Shown here one piece after another: positions 36,001 through 45,315 of a DNA stretch of 64,000 nucleotides (within the stretch, counting starts at the first letter, position 1; each line of letters begins with the position of its first letter). The stretch spans positions 13,297,501-13,361,500 of the forward strand of contig NC_061135.1 of assembly GCF_905220365.1 (NCBI RefSeq). Direction: 5' to 3'. The DNA comes from Vanessa cardui. Lineage: Eukaryota; Arthropoda; Insecta; Lepidoptera; Nymphalidae. Made by a program: the position numbers and the translations under genes. Under the pieces are notes generated by a model, which was not told the origin of the DNA, searched no databases, and worked only from the letters and a program-made list of their open reading frames with translations.

Positions 36001-36655
36001 CGCCGTCGCTCGCCGCTGCACCGCCCGCGCCGCCGCTCCGGCCGGCTCCGCTCATGCGCGCGTGCGCACGCGCCGCCGCTCCGCCGCCGCTCACCCGGTG
36101 CACCGCGTCCACGCCAGCGCCTTCACCGCCGACCGGAGCGCCCGCCGTGCTCGCGTGTCGCTCCGCCGCCTCGAGAGCGCTAGCCAATTCCACAGCCCTC
36201 TTGTAGTCGATGTCGTTCTCGGCGAATATTCTCGACCGCATTTCTTCACTATATAATCCGGAGACAAATTGGTCTCGTAGATTCTCTTCCAGGTTCGACC
36301 CAAAGTTACAAGTCTTAGCCAAATGTTTTAATCCTTGTAGATATAAACGAATGCTTTCACCTTGTAGCTGGGTTCTTTGTCTAAAAATGTGTCTCTCGGC
36401 TATCTCGGACTTCTCAGGTTCCAAATGATGTTTTAGCAACTCAACGAGTTCATCGAAGTCTTTATCTTCCGGGTGGTCGGGTGAACACAAATCACAAAGT
36501 AAATTGTAACACTCGCCGCCGACTAATGTAAGCAACGTGGCGACTTTAAGTCCGTCGTCGATACTATTTAAAGTTATAAACTGTTTTAGGCGACGCACGT
36601 AACTGTCCCAGTTTTGTGATTCAACGGAAAAAGGTTCAATTTTACCGATAGGCAT
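33047..36655 (-). CDS. Gag-Pol polyprotein of the Mag-type retrotransposon
   Basis: A single 1,202-residue ORF. Residues 1-165 are Gag/capsid-like, with 'FRQRTQLQGESIRLYLQGLK'. A Gly/Ala-rich linker follows (about 170-222). Two CCHC zinc knuckles lie at 230-243 and 250-263. The retropepsin has DTG at 326-328. The reverse transcriptase has LDLSSAF (542-548) and FADD (603-606). RNase H shows D752, E794 and D819. Integrase shows the zinc residues H973, H976, C1006 and C1009 and the catalytic triad D1037, D1091, E1127, with exactly 35 residues between the last two. All catalytic positions are present and there are no internal stops. The start codon at 36,655 lies 69 bp from the primer site. The C terminus stops soon after the integrase core ('LDLLRPNTDERVRDRQ' then four residues), so the usual integrase C-terminal domain looks missing or very short. 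The gene makes the particle, copies its RNA and integrates the DNA. Confidence 0.95.
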   Translation of the reverse strand: MPIGKIEPFSVESQNWDSYVRRLKQFITLNSIDDGLKVATLLTLVGGECYNLLCDLCSPDHPEDKDFDELVELLKHHLEPEKSEIAERHIFRQRTQLQGESIRLYLQGLKHLAKTCNFGSNLEENLRDQFVSGLYSEEMRSRIFAENDIDYKRAVELASALEAAERHASTAGAPVGGEGAGVDAVHRVSGGGAAARAHARMSGAGRSGGAGGAAASDGGGDRVADGRVPCARCGRATHTPSKCRYKNFTCDLCGTKGHLKVMCLNKSNNAGPIGRAKSKGQYFINNSSDSEGDDGNFYNLVTGGEGDNPYYATLFVNNVKCKFEIDTGSRISAISKTFYDKYFNDIVIYSKNLILKSYTGDTIDTLGYIDVDVRFGQNSAKLKLYVVENGGPPLMGRTWIKELKLSIVECHKITEPDSIASRLKREYPEVFAEGLGTFKSCIRLHLNDKKPVFVKARPLPLSLRERVEAELERLQREGVIYKVDRSDYGTPIVPVIKSNGDIRICGDYKITLNPILKDFHYPLPRIEEIFSILSGGEQYTKLDLSSAFQQCLLHEESQAMTAITTHVGTFVYRRVPFGIKCIPENFQKIMEETLNGLPSTAVFADDICITGKGSDTHLKKLRAVLQRLKDNGLRINFDKCQFFKDSVTYLGYKINKNGLHTDTKKIKAIVDAPLPTNITELRSFIGLVNFYAKFVCNISEILKPLYDLLKKDVQWVWTHKCDKAFIKIKELLSSAPVLAHYDAELPLILAVDSSAYGLGAVLMQRGADGRERPISCASRTLNAAQRNYSQLDKEALAIVFGVTKHHQYLYGRRFILRSDHKPLSYIFGKNKGIPTTAASRLQRYAMKLAAYDFTVELVRSAENCQADALSRLPLPRSSVGRGTKESEAATYLNFVQDSFPLSFKDIKSETAKDPILSKIYGYVLYGWPTAEDKEYIAYFRRKENIYIDQGCLLWGYKIIIPGTLQNAILKEIHDGHPGIVKMKQIARNYVWWATIDADIERAVRDCGACLAVRPAPPPAPLHSWPWPVEPWSRLHLDYLGPFNNKYYLVIIDAHSKWIEAEKVSSTSAANLISVLRKIFARFGFPKRIISDNGPPFTSAEVATYFQRNGIGHTFTAPYHPASNGAAENAVRSVKRALKKASLENEDENTALSRFLFSYRNTEHSTTGREPSVALLGRRLRGRLDLLRPNTDERVRDRQIIML

Positions 36656-36724
36656 TTTGAGATATATGTATATATTTATTTTTTAAAAATAACTTTTTAA
36701 AATCGATAATTACTTTTATAAGTA

Positions 36725-36737
36725 ACCGACTGCGCCA
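36725..36737 (-). promoter_or_regulatory. tRNA-Ser primer-binding site
   Basis: In the sense direction TGGCGCAGTCGGT starts one base after the 5' LTR. It is complementary to the 3' end of an insect tRNA-Ser ending ACCGACTGCG plus CCA. The serine tRNA at 3,265 in this window ends CCTCGTCG and is not the primer. Confidence 0.85.
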
Positions 36738-36738
36738 A

Positions 36739-36829
36739 TGTTACGTCAATGAAAGGCCGAGATCCAAAGCAGACTGATTTATTCAAATAATTCTCTATCT
36801 ACCTTACATTACACATATTGTACATAACA
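36739..36829 (-). repeat. 5' LTR (91 bp)
   Basis: Right-hand LTR and presumed promoter of the element. It matches 32,516-32,606 at every position I compared. No TATA box is obvious, and at 91 bp it is among the shortest LTRs for the superfamily. Confidence 0.93.
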
Positions 36830-36835
36830 ACATCA

Positions 36836-37179
36836 GCTGAGATAGCCCAGTGGTTAGAACGCGTGCATCTTAACCGATGATTGCGGGTTCAAAAATTAGC
36901 CAGTGGGTCTCACACGGAACTTCGCTCATCAAAATCAATTTTGTTTATGGTTTTCATTTGTTTTTCTTTTATAGCTGCAGTACAGCTCTATAAATCTAAA
37001 ATTATTTTTTGTTAAATCGCAACAATTTAGTGAATTGCAATCTCTTCTTTATTTTTATGGTTACAGCTCTTCAAAATGAGACCATAACAGCGAAGTTCCG
37101 TGTGAGACCCACTCGCTAATTTTTGAACCCGAAATCATCGGTTATGATGTGCGCATTCTAACCACTGAACCATCTCGGC
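36836..37179. repeat. Foldback element with SINE-1 heads as 91-bp terminal inverted repeats
   Basis: Left arm 36,836-36,926 and right arm 37,089-37,179 are inverted copies with about 10 mismatches in 91. The outer half of each arm is the tRNA-derived SINE-1 head with A box ('gcccagtggttag') and B box ('gcgggttcaaa'). The inner half is new sequence ('aaattagccagtgggtctca' then 'cacggaacttcgct') absent from ordinary SINE-1 copies, and is nearly identical between arms. The 162-nt centre is AT-rich. Pol III would transcribe inward from both ends. It could be a palindromic SINE derivative or a MITE that captured a SINE head. Confidence 0.8.
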
Positions 37180-37558
37180 TCTTCGAATGTGAGACTTGAA
37201 AAGTAGAAGATATTTAAATATGTGAACATAGAAAAGAAAAAAACATCAACACTGTCCCATTTTAAAACAGTGCCTTCAAATACCATTACAAAACGAAACG
37301 ATAATGAATTGGCAGCAGCAATGCATTGCACAAGGATTTACGAAATAAACGGCCGAATTTAAAAATCAAAAACATACAAAACGCTTGGAGCCATTTTCTT
37401 TGTGACATTGTTTGTTTTTATTTTTCGTGGTTTAAAGCTTGAACCCGAACAAAGGTACCGTGATACACGCAGACGAGTCGACTGTTTCTTTCTAAACATC
37501 CTTTTTAGCACGATGTAAAGTACCAGATATCATTCCCAACTTCCCGACACTGACATTT
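37180..37558. other. Short unique spacer between two transposons
   Basis: 380 bp of ordinary AT-rich DNA. No coding frame, repeat family or structure was recognised. Confidence 0.5.
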
Positions 37559-37922
37559 TATATATATATATATATTCTTTATTGCACTAAAAAGACATTA
37601 CAGAAAATAATAAAATAGAAAAAACATGAGCAAAGGCGGACTTATCTCTAAAAGAGATCTCTTCCAGTCAACCTATGGAGGTGAGTGATAAGAGTCAATC
37701 AGCGGGCAATGTAGTGCAGACTAAAATAAGATAGATTTGATATATTTATATATAATGGATAGCAAATAAAAATATACTTCTATTTATTACACACATAATT
37801 ACTTATAAAAAAATATTTATATAAATACACATTCATACACATATATATAATATATATATACATATATAGATATATATAGATATATATAATATACATAGAT
37901 ATACACGTATTAATATCAAAGT
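37559..37922 (-). repeat. 3' UTR and TA-rich tail of the non-LTR element
   Basis: Contains long TATA/TAGATA tracts (37,840-37,900) and, near the end, 'gacattacagaaaataataa' and 'tattctttattgcactaaaa' (plus-strand reading). The latter also marks the separate 3' end at 54,345. The final TA dinucleotide run is the retroposition tail. Confidence 0.75.
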
Positions 37923-40172
37923 TTATGATGAAGGGTAAACTTGTGTCAGGAAATGCTGTCTTAATCGTTTTTTAAACATATCGATAGTAGTACTGTCCTG
38001 TATGTATTTAGGAAGTTTGTTCCATAGTAGCGGAGCTCGTACTGTGAACGACTGAAGTCGAAATTTGCTGTTACTCCGAGGCACATCGAGCATCATAGTG
38101 ATACAAGAACGCCTGGAGCGGGTTGAAGGAGGAAGCAGGTTGAGGCGGGAGCTGAGGTATTCAGGAATATTAGGGTTTGTGAGAATATTGAAAAGGACCG
38201 AAAGGATGTGCATATCACGGCGAAATCGGATAGGCAGCCATTTAAGTTGAGCGCGGAAAAGAGACACATGGTCGTACTTACGTAGCCCGAAAATAAAGCG
38301 AATAGCAAGATTTTGTAAGCGCTCTAACTTATTAAGCTGTTCCTCTGTCACATCCAGAAAGCAAACATCAGCGTAGTCGAGAATAGGGAGAAGAAGAGAT
38401 TGAGCGAGCATAATTTTGGTGTTGAAAGGGAGAAAATATTGGAGACGTCTGAGAGAGTGAAACGTGAAATGCATACGTTTACTAACATCGTTGAGATGAG
38501 ACGTCCAAGACATGTTGCAGTCAATGATCAGGCCCAAGTTTTTTACATTATCATGATAGGCTATTGGAACCCCAGCATACTTGATACAGGGCACAGATGG
38601 CCAGTCAATTTTACTTCTTAGCCTACTGCTACCAATGATCATTGCTTGTGATTTGGCAGGGTTAACCAGTAAGCCAAAAGATTTGGCCCATAACTGAACA
38701 GCCAAGAGGTCTTCGTTTAGGCAGTCAACAGTCTCAGACAACTCACACAACTGACAATGACGATACAGCTGTAAGTCATCTGCATACAGATGAAAGGGAG
38801 AAGAGATGACACGTGAAATGTTATTAATGAAAACAGAAAAGAGAAGTGGAGAGAGTATGCCGCCTTGAGGAACACCGGCAGATAAGTTAGACCAATCAGA
38901 CGATGAATTTTCTGTTTTCACGCACTGCCGGCGCCCGAAAAGATAAGAGTGAAACCAATCAATGGTAGAGGAAGAAATATTAACCGCTCGGAGGGTACCA
39001 AGAAGAATGTCAAGATCTACAGAGTTAAAAGCACTACTAAAGTCTAACAGAACAATTACAGTAAGCTTGGTGTTATCCATAGCATACCGAATGTCCTCGG
39101 TTATATTCAGCAGTGCTCCAACGGTGCTGTGTGATGGACGGAAACCGGATTGGAAAGGACACATGAGGTTGTTGATGGTAAAGTAGGAGTACAGTTGTTT
39201 GTGAACTATAGATTCTAGGACTTTTGATAGGATAGGCAGTATAGATATGGGACGGTATTGAGAACAAGAGGAAGGATTGGAGGTCTTCGGTAGCGGGATA
39301 ACGTAGGCGTTCTTCCAGAGTGTTGGGAAGATATTGCACGAAACTGAGAAATTAATAATGTGAGTGATCACAGGTGCAATATCCTCCAGCACAGGAAGTA
39401 TCATATCCAGGCTAAGATTATCGCTACCGATGGCTTTTGTGGAGATAGATCGGACATTCCTCTTAACAGTTTCCTCCGAGACTGGTTCAAAAGTGAAAGG
39501 GGGCAGGTCTGGTGGAACAAGACTAGATAGATACGAAAGTGTAGCAGACTTAGTGTCAGGATCTAATGTTATAGGTGGCGTGCTGAAGTACTGATTTAGT
39601 TCATTGAGGTCCACGGTAGTTTGAAAGCTATCCGTGGTTTTGCCCACACCTAATGACCGTAAGAATCCCCAAACTTGCGCTTGGGAAGTATTCTGAAGTC
39701 TACTGTGAATATAGCGGCGTTTAGCATCCCTACACATTCTGTTGCAGATGTTACGAAGTTTTTTGTATTCGTCAAGATTTTCCTTTGATGGTAGTTTTTT
39801 ATGTCGAGCTTTTGCTCTGTCACGTTTAGCCATAGTTCTTCTGATCACTGGCGTTAACCAGGGAGCAGGTGCATGTTTCATCCGTACTGGTCGAGCGGGT
39901 GCATGTTTATCAAATATTCTAATCAGCTCAGTAGTTAGTGATTCAACCATGGCATTAATATCATTAGCTGATAATAGTGACGACCAGTCAATACATTTCA
40001 CATCCTCTCTCAAACGATCCAGGTCCATATGCTTAAAATCGCGCAGAAGATAAATTTTGCCTCTAACCTTAGTAGGACGCACTTTGTAAGTGAGGAAAAT
40101 CAAATCGTGGTACGAGAATGGAGCAGTCATTTGACCGTGGGAGGAAAACAAAATTAGGGTTAGAGACGACAA
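37923..40172 (-). pseudogene. Reverse transcriptase part of ORF2
   Basis: The frame is open for 749 codons; the meaningful part begins near 40,145, where the endonuclease frame breaks off. Near its start, 'SYHDLI' carries the catalytic His of the endonuclease, proving both frames belong to one protein. RT landmarks are 'QYRPISILPILSKVLE' (305-320), 'LLDFSSAF' (375-382), 'SAGVPQGGILSPLLF' (431-445) and the active site YADD (463-466). A thumb and a C-terminal region follow, ending at the stop at 37,923. No RNase H domain is evident. The catalytic residues look intact. Only the junction with the upstream frame is damaged. Confidence 0.88.
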
Positions 40173-40872
40173 TTACATCAATTAGAGTTGGTCTACTGTT
40201 GGGAAAATAGTGTGTCGCAGAGGACATGGGGAGAATGTTTAAATTAAGTGATGACGTTAGCGTTTTTAACTTTTGTGCTCTAGAATTATTCTTTAATAAA
40301 CAAGTGTTTAAGTCGCCCATACATATGACATGGTCATACACAGGGACGAGATTTTCCAGAACACCTTCTAATATGTCAAAATAGTTAATTTTATCGTTTG
40401 GACAGTATAATACCCCCAGCAGGATCTTTTTATGGTGTAATACTATCTCCAGGAAAAGATACTCCAGGAATCCTTTTGTTTCTGAGGAGGAAAGAGAAAC
40501 TACTCGAGCAGGAATGGCACTGCGAAGGTAAATCCCAACGCCACCCCCACCCTGATCAGTGCGGTCATTACGGAAAAACTGGTAGCCTGGAAGAGCACAA
40601 ATAGTAGATGTAATCGACGGTTTTAACCAGGTTTCAGACACCAGAATTCCGTCAACCACGCCGTTGCTGAAGGAAGTGAGAAGATCGGAATAGTGAGCAA
40701 CTAAGCTCTGCGCGTTAATATGCACTAAGGATAGGAGATTAGTATTATTAAATATTTTTGGCAGCTTCACTTCAAGTGGTTCTGAGTCCGATGACGAGGT
40801 GTTGCTACTACTAGTCGAGATACTCAAGAATTCATCTGACGAGCAAGAAAAATATTCTTCATCTAAAATCAT
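40069..40872 (-). pseudogene. Endonuclease part of ORF2, broken by a frameshift
   Basis: 267 codons. After a Ser/Asp-rich N-terminal extension (8-35) comes an exonuclease/endonuclease/phosphatase-type domain: 'HINAQSL' (51-57, N53), 'VSETWL' (78-83, E80), 'GGVGIY' (110-115), 'GDLN' (186-189) and 'LIDVIVVS' (230-237, D232). This domain nicks target DNA. The family sequence is lost after residue 243, and the remaining 24 residues are read out of frame. One base too many in the tract at about 40,138-40,147 explains the shift. It is most simply a mutation; a programmed +1 shift is possible but has no supporting signal. Confidence 0.88.
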
Positions 40873-41434
40873 TAAACTTAAAATATATACTTATATCAAT
40901 TATAATATGAATAAAAATAATATAAAGTAAATAAATATAAAATAATAATAATAATAAATACAAACAAAAAAAATAAATAAATAACAACTAATTCGAAACA
41001 CAAACCTCAGGCATAAGTTGACTGAAAAAAAAATGATTTTACACTTCAAAATGAACACAACTAAAACAAACAAAAAATAAAGAAAGTGTTAAAATTTAAG
41101 ATATAACAAGTTAGTAGATATAAATGAAAACTATAGAAGAAACAAAAAATAAAAATAATAAAAATTAACAGATAATCTTACGGCTCAAAAGACTCGAATC
41201 CAGACTTAAAAACAATGACGTTTGACATTCAACATTGAGTTGTTAGTTGTCACTCTTTAACAATATTAAGATAAGGTAGTAAAAAAATAAAATTATAAAA
41301 TTCATTTATAAAGTAAAATAGTTAAAAACATAAAATAAACAAAACGGAAATTAACTATACCCTGCAATGCAAACGTCAGTATCATCGTCATATAAACCGA
41401 CTAAATTTAAATGTAACCTACAAAGTACCGGAGT
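40873..41434 (-). other. AT-rich inter-ORF spacer of the non-LTR element
   Basis: 560 bp without an open frame lies between ORF1 and ORF2, with A-rich and TAA-rich simple sequence. Many relatives have overlapping or closely spaced ORFs, so this long gap is unusual, or reflects a small insertion. Confidence 0.5.
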
Positions 41435-42115
41435 TCACTTGTTGCCCTTTGGATACTGGGCGACTAATTGTTTGAGCTCGGACAATGCAGAAATCTTCTT
41501 ACGAGAGTTGTCGGGAAGAAGGATGATTATTTCGCCTTCTGCTGACCAGCACTTCTTCATCCCAAAGTGTTTGCGAGCTTCTATGAAGATACTTTGACGG
41601 GCCTTTGTCAGGAATTCTGAGAGAGTTATTTTAGAACCCCTGAGTGCCGTCTTGGCATTCCATACTCTGGAGCGAAAGCGTACGGAGGCAAATCGAACTA
41701 AGATAGGCCGGGAAGCATCCCTCTTCACCCCCAAGCGATGGCAGGAGTCAATTAGTTCAGGTGTAGCATCAGACAACTTCAAATGGCCGGTTAATACCCC
41801 TAGTGTTTTCTTGAGGACGTCTTCACCTTGTTCCTCTTTGACACCATGGAAGAGAAGAACCTTCCTGCGACTGTGAGTCTCCATGCGATCCAAACCCATG
41901 GCGATAAGCTCTATTTGGGCCTTAAGTAGGCCCAAAGATTTCCATACAAGGGACTTAAATGCGTAGAACTCGGCGGATAGCGACTTAATTGTAGGATTAG
42001 TAGAAGCAGAGGCGCTGGCTGGTATTAAGTTCTTTTCAAACTCACCCATCCTCTGGCTAAACATTGAAGAAAGTTCCTCCATACTTTTGACCAGCTGTTC
42101 AACAGGAGTGTCCAT
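41435..42115 (-). CDS. ORF1 protein of the non-LTR element (nucleic-acid chaperone type)
   Basis: 226 residues, start ATG at 42,115, uninterrupted. The N-terminal region (1-80) is predicted helical/coiled-coil-like from its heptad-like Leu/Met spacing. Residues 84-150 resemble an RRM-like fold with 'RKVLLFHGVKEEQGEDVLKK' and 'SRPILVRFASVRFRSRVW', followed by a basic C-terminal part with 'ITLSEFLTKARQSIFIEARK' and 'FGMKKCW'. This layout matches L1-ORF1-like proteins that coat element RNA and assist target-primed reverse transcription. It is intact, whereas ORF2 is frameshifted. Confidence 0.85.
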   Translation of the reverse strand: MDTPVEQLVKSMEELSSMFSQRMGEFEKNLIPASASASTNPTIKSLSAEFYAFKSLVWKSLGLLKAQIELIAMGLDRMETHSRRKVLLFHGVKEEQGEDVLKKTLGVLTGHLKLSDATPELIDSCHRLGVKRDASRPILVRFASVRFRSRVWNAKTALRGSKITLSEFLTKARQSIFIEARKHFGMKKCWSAEGEIIILLPDNSRKKISALSELKQLVAQYPKGNK

Positions 42116-42270
42116 TTTTTTGTGTTGAAAACTTGTGTGTGAGTGTAGTGATAGCCTACTTATACGAAGGTAATGTAAATTTTAAAACATATGTACTTTT
42201 GCAATAAATAAAAATTAAATAAAAATAGAGCTTCGAAATGTATGTCTGTCTTTTTCCACGTCTACCCGCC
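42116..42270 (-). promoter_or_regulatory. 5' leader of the non-LTR element
   Basis: About 155 bp upstream of ORF1. In the sense direction it starts near GGCGGGTAGACGTGG, after a T run (A run at 42,271-42,288 on the plus strand). An internal promoter is expected for this class but no specific motif is seen. Confidence 0.45.
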
Positions 42271-42304
42271 AAAAAAAAAAAAAAAAAATTTTATATTAGC
42301 AGCA

Positions 42305-42545
42305 GAGCTCGCACCTTAGTGCGATATTGAATTTGACAAAAAGTAATTGCCGTAACCTAAGTTATTCCTTACTTCATCAGTTTACTGCTAGTGAAAGTCC
42401 TGTCAAAATCGCTTCAGTTGATTCAGAGATAAGCCGGAACAAACAGACAGACCGACAAAATGTTATATTGGTATATGTATGATGTATATGCATTTAGTAA
42501 AAAGCGGTTATTTTAATTATTACTAACAGACACTCTAGAAGATTA
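42305..42545 (+). repeat. Dispersed repeat D copy
   Basis: 'ctagtgaaagtcctgtcaaa', 'aaacagacagaccgacaaaa' and 'tgcatttagtaaaaagcggt' to 'acagacactct'. It is co-linear with 18,700 and 48,610. The non-LTR element lies immediately to its left and may have inserted into or beside it. Confidence 0.7.
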
Positions 42546-43017
42546 ACTATATTATGAATACTTTCATATTCATTTGCTTTCGTAGGTTTAACATAGCCAT
42601 AACCAGGTAACTATGTCCTTCATTTATCTATCAACTCATTTTCGTTCACAACGATGTATACGAGTATAATGAAGGAGTCCTAAAAAACTATATTGTTAAG
42701 TATTTTGTCTCGCATCGTATCTCATGGACGACGGGTCCTCGTAACAAAAGGAATTATTAAGATGGCTTATTATGCTGCGGCACGACTCGAGGTGCGGTCG
42801 ATGTTGCGTCGTTGCAGTGCACTTCATGTACAGTCAGAGAAAGAAAACCTTCGTCAGTTTTCAAATTAATTCCTCTATCAAGTCTTAAGCTCTTAGTACA
42901 TTTTGAATCTAGACACCAAATCATTGCGACGCAATATATCATTATCAATCGATAAAGCAGATTATTGCTTGTAATGAGCACACGAAAATAGATCTTTATA
43001 TATTATCCGGGTAGGTA

Positions 43018-43200
43018 TATAACTCTACTCCACCTGATGGTAAGTGCATGTGGAGTCCAATTCAAACGCGAAGACCACTAGTACGGACAGCAAGCACTGC
43101 ACTAGTCACCCTCGCCATGCCGGTCGCAAGATGCCTCCTCACCTCTTAAGATGACGAACCTTTTCTTACCCCGACTGTACTTCGGATCGGAGACTGTGAC
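43018..43200 (+). repeat. Dispersed repeat, 'CCATGCCGGTCGCAAGATGCC' type
   Basis: 'ccacctgatggtaagtgcat', 'ctcgccatgccggtcgcaag', 'gatgcctcctcacctcttaa' and 'ttcttaccccgactgtactt'. This is a frequent lepidopteran intronic repeat. It shares the CCACCTGATGGTAAGTG start with the end of Family A, but is otherwise different. Confidence 0.6.
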
Positions 43201-43556
43201 AAACTACGCTTTTAAGGTTTTAAATGCCCGAACTTCTAGACATATATTTTCAAATTATTTTACATATTTTCTTAAAAAAATCAGGTTATAATTTATAAAC
43301 ACGGCTATAGATATTATTATTTATTGTTAGTTATAATGTGAACCAACTATAAAAAAATATTCTATTTCTTTCTATTCTTGTAGGTATCGTGATTAGTGAA
43401 TGATTTATGTTGAAGAGTGAATTTATGATAAAGCATGGCATAAAAGCTGAAAATTGTATCGTTCTGATCTCTTCTTATATAAGATGTGGCCGCCACTTCG
43501 CGTGTTTGAATTTCACAACAAAGTTATCATTCAGATTTTATTGTAACTTATTAATG

Positions 43557-43868
43557 AGAGTCGAGATGGCCCAGCGGTTACGGTACGCGTGCATCTTAAC
43601 CGATGAATGCAGGTTCAAACCCAGGCAAGCACCGCTGATTCATGTGCTTAATTTGTCTTTATAATTCATCTCGTGCTCTGCGGTGAAGGAAAACATCGTG
43701 AGTAAACCTGCATGTGACTAATTTCATTGAAATTCTGCCACATGTGCATTCCACCAACCCGCAATGGAACAGCGTGGTGGAATATGTTCCAAACCTTCTC
43801 CTCAAAGGGAGAGGAGGCCTTTAGCCCAGCAGTAGGAATTTACACTGTTGTTGTTGTTTGTTGTTGTT
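43557..43868 (+). repeat. SINE-1, reference full-length copy
   Basis: It starts 'gagagtcgagatggcccagc' (A box), has B box 'gcaggttcaaacccaggc', then the body 'gctctgcggtgaaggaaaac', 'ccaccaacccgcaatggaac' and 'gagaggaggcctttagccca', and ends with a GTT/TTG microsatellite tail. It is tRNA-derived, about 310 bp and noncoding, presumably Pol III-transcribed and mobilised in trans by a non-LTR element. Confidence 0.9.
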
Positions 43869-44345
43869 ATTAATTCTGCATTAAGCACCTTTAATGATAT
43901 TAAGTTTTTAATGAGAAGCTCCCGACTTGATAGCGGAGTGGTGGTACTCCTTATTAAATCAGCTATCAGCTGTCAAAGTCTTGTTAAAATAGGTGCAACC
44001 GTTCCATAATATCTGCAAAGAACAGACCTGTCTGTCTGTTCGTCGCAGAGATTATTAATATTTGCACCCAGTCCTATTTTAATATATGTACAGATTCCTA
44101 ACATTTCAGCATCGCTAAACAATTTGCGGTACAATCGACATTGAGAAATTGTTATATCGCGTCAGTAATTCTAACAATATTCATAATTGATCGCGTGTTC
44201 TCATTACCAATGATATAGGTATTACTGATATTGTTAATGACAATAAAAAATTATCTTATTGTAGTTAATTATACATAATAGGATTTAAGTCAATGAACTG
44301 TTTCACTAACCTATCATTTCTGAAACGAAGATCAATGTCAAGATG

Positions 44346-44403
44346 CCATCGACCAATGACGATTAAGATTGAATGCAAAATCTAAATTGTCATTGGTCGG
44401 TGG
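44346..44403. repeat. Imperfect inverted repeat with CGACCAATGA arms
   Basis: Arms 44,346-44,364 and 44,385-44,403 are inverted with 3 mismatches in 19. A further copy of 'cgaccaatgagaatt' follows at 44,421. It could be a remnant of a small MITE. Confidence 0.65.
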
Positions 44404-45189
44404 ATTAAACGAAACCTTAATCGACCAATGAGAATTCAGTATTTAGTCTGATTATTAAAAATATTTCAGATACATTAGCGATATATATTTTTGTTAATAA
44501 AATCAGTTTGTGTCGGTCAACGTTACTGAAACTTAAGACATATTTGTAACTTGACGAGTTCTTTTGTGTCACCGCGCGTTGACAAGATTGTAGCTGACGT
44601 CGTACATTGTGAGGAGCATCTTTTAGAATCTATCCACAATTTAAAACGAGAGTAAAGCACAATAGTCTTTATAACAATAACGAATAGATCCCTATTTGCA
44701 TACGCCTGCTACGGACGCGGACGTCTTTCCATTCGCTATAACAAAATCTCCTTTTATAAATGTTGCTGCATTTAGAAACGTTACAAAAAGTAATAATGTT
44801 TCCATTGTACAAGCACAAACAAGTGATTGTATTAAAAACATCGCGAATGTCGGGGACAGATAAAAAATAAAGGATTAGGTAAAGCGTGAGGTAAGCTTGC
44901 TATTCAAAATATATATACTTTATAAAGTTTTTTGCATTATTTGCGATCCATAACTAATTTCTTCAATAGGGAATGGTTTATTAAAGAGTATTATATTTAT
45001 TCATTTGCATAAACATTGAAAAGGTAGACGTTATTCCAAATGGAGTTCTCGTATAAAAGATTAGGAAATACAAGAAACAATAGTAAACATAAAAAGAGAA
45101 GAAAAAAGAGAAATAGACTCACACATACAGAAGATAACCCTATATGTTACATATGTAATTTAAAATGTATGACATAAATAATGGATGTT

Positions 45190-45315
45190 CCTCAATCAAA
45201 TTTTGTATTAAGCTTGCTTTGAATTACAAGGTAGGACAAAGGCTACTTTTTTATGCCACCTGACCAACCTCTGAAACGCGAGCGAAACTGCTAATTACAA
45301 CTAACTTCATAATAT
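45190..45315 (+). repeat. RTE-like 3' fragment, partial
   Basis: 'agcttgctttgaattacaag', 'gacaaaggctacttttttat' and 'ccaacctctgaaacgcgagc' match the second half of the 57,712 unit. The start is lost. Confidence 0.6.

Larger units (their letters stand above)
32512..36833 (-). mobile_element. Complete Mag-type Ty3/Gypsy LTR retrotransposon with target duplication
   Basis: The element spans 32,516-36,829 (4,314 bp) on the minus strand and is flanked by ACAT at 32,512-32,515 and 36,830-36,833. It has two 91-bp LTRs that I read as identical base for base, starting TG and ending CA in either direction. It has a primer-binding site for tRNA-Ser, a purine tract, and one long gag-pol ORF without an env. 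Very short LTRs, a single fused ORF and a tRNA-Ser primer are hallmarks of the Mag lineage (named from Bombyx mag). Identical LTRs and an intact target duplication indicate a recent insertion. The 91-bp length limits how precisely it can be dated. Confidence 0.93.
37559..42288 (-). mobile_element. Near full-length two-ORF non-LTR retrotransposon
   Basis: On the minus strand the order is 5' leader (42,116 to about 42,270), ORF1 (42,115-41,435), a 560-bp AT-rich spacer, ORF2 with apurinic-type endonuclease and reverse transcriptase (40,872-37,923), a 3' UTR with 'gacttatctctaaaagagat', and a (TA)n tail at 37,559-37,576. It resembles the Jockey/CR1-like (Daphne/Kiri-type) elements of Lepidoptera; the exact clade is not resolved. 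A 9-base match ATTTTATAT at 37,555 and 42,288 could be the target duplication, but it is AT-rich and may be chance. ORF2 has one frameshift, so this copy is probably dead in cis. Confidence 0.85.

Noticed and set aside
35882..36256. 124-codon Arg/Ala-rich plus-strand frame
   Set aside because: It is the complement of the Gly/Ala-rich Gag linker. GC-rich simple sequence lacks stop codons in several frames.
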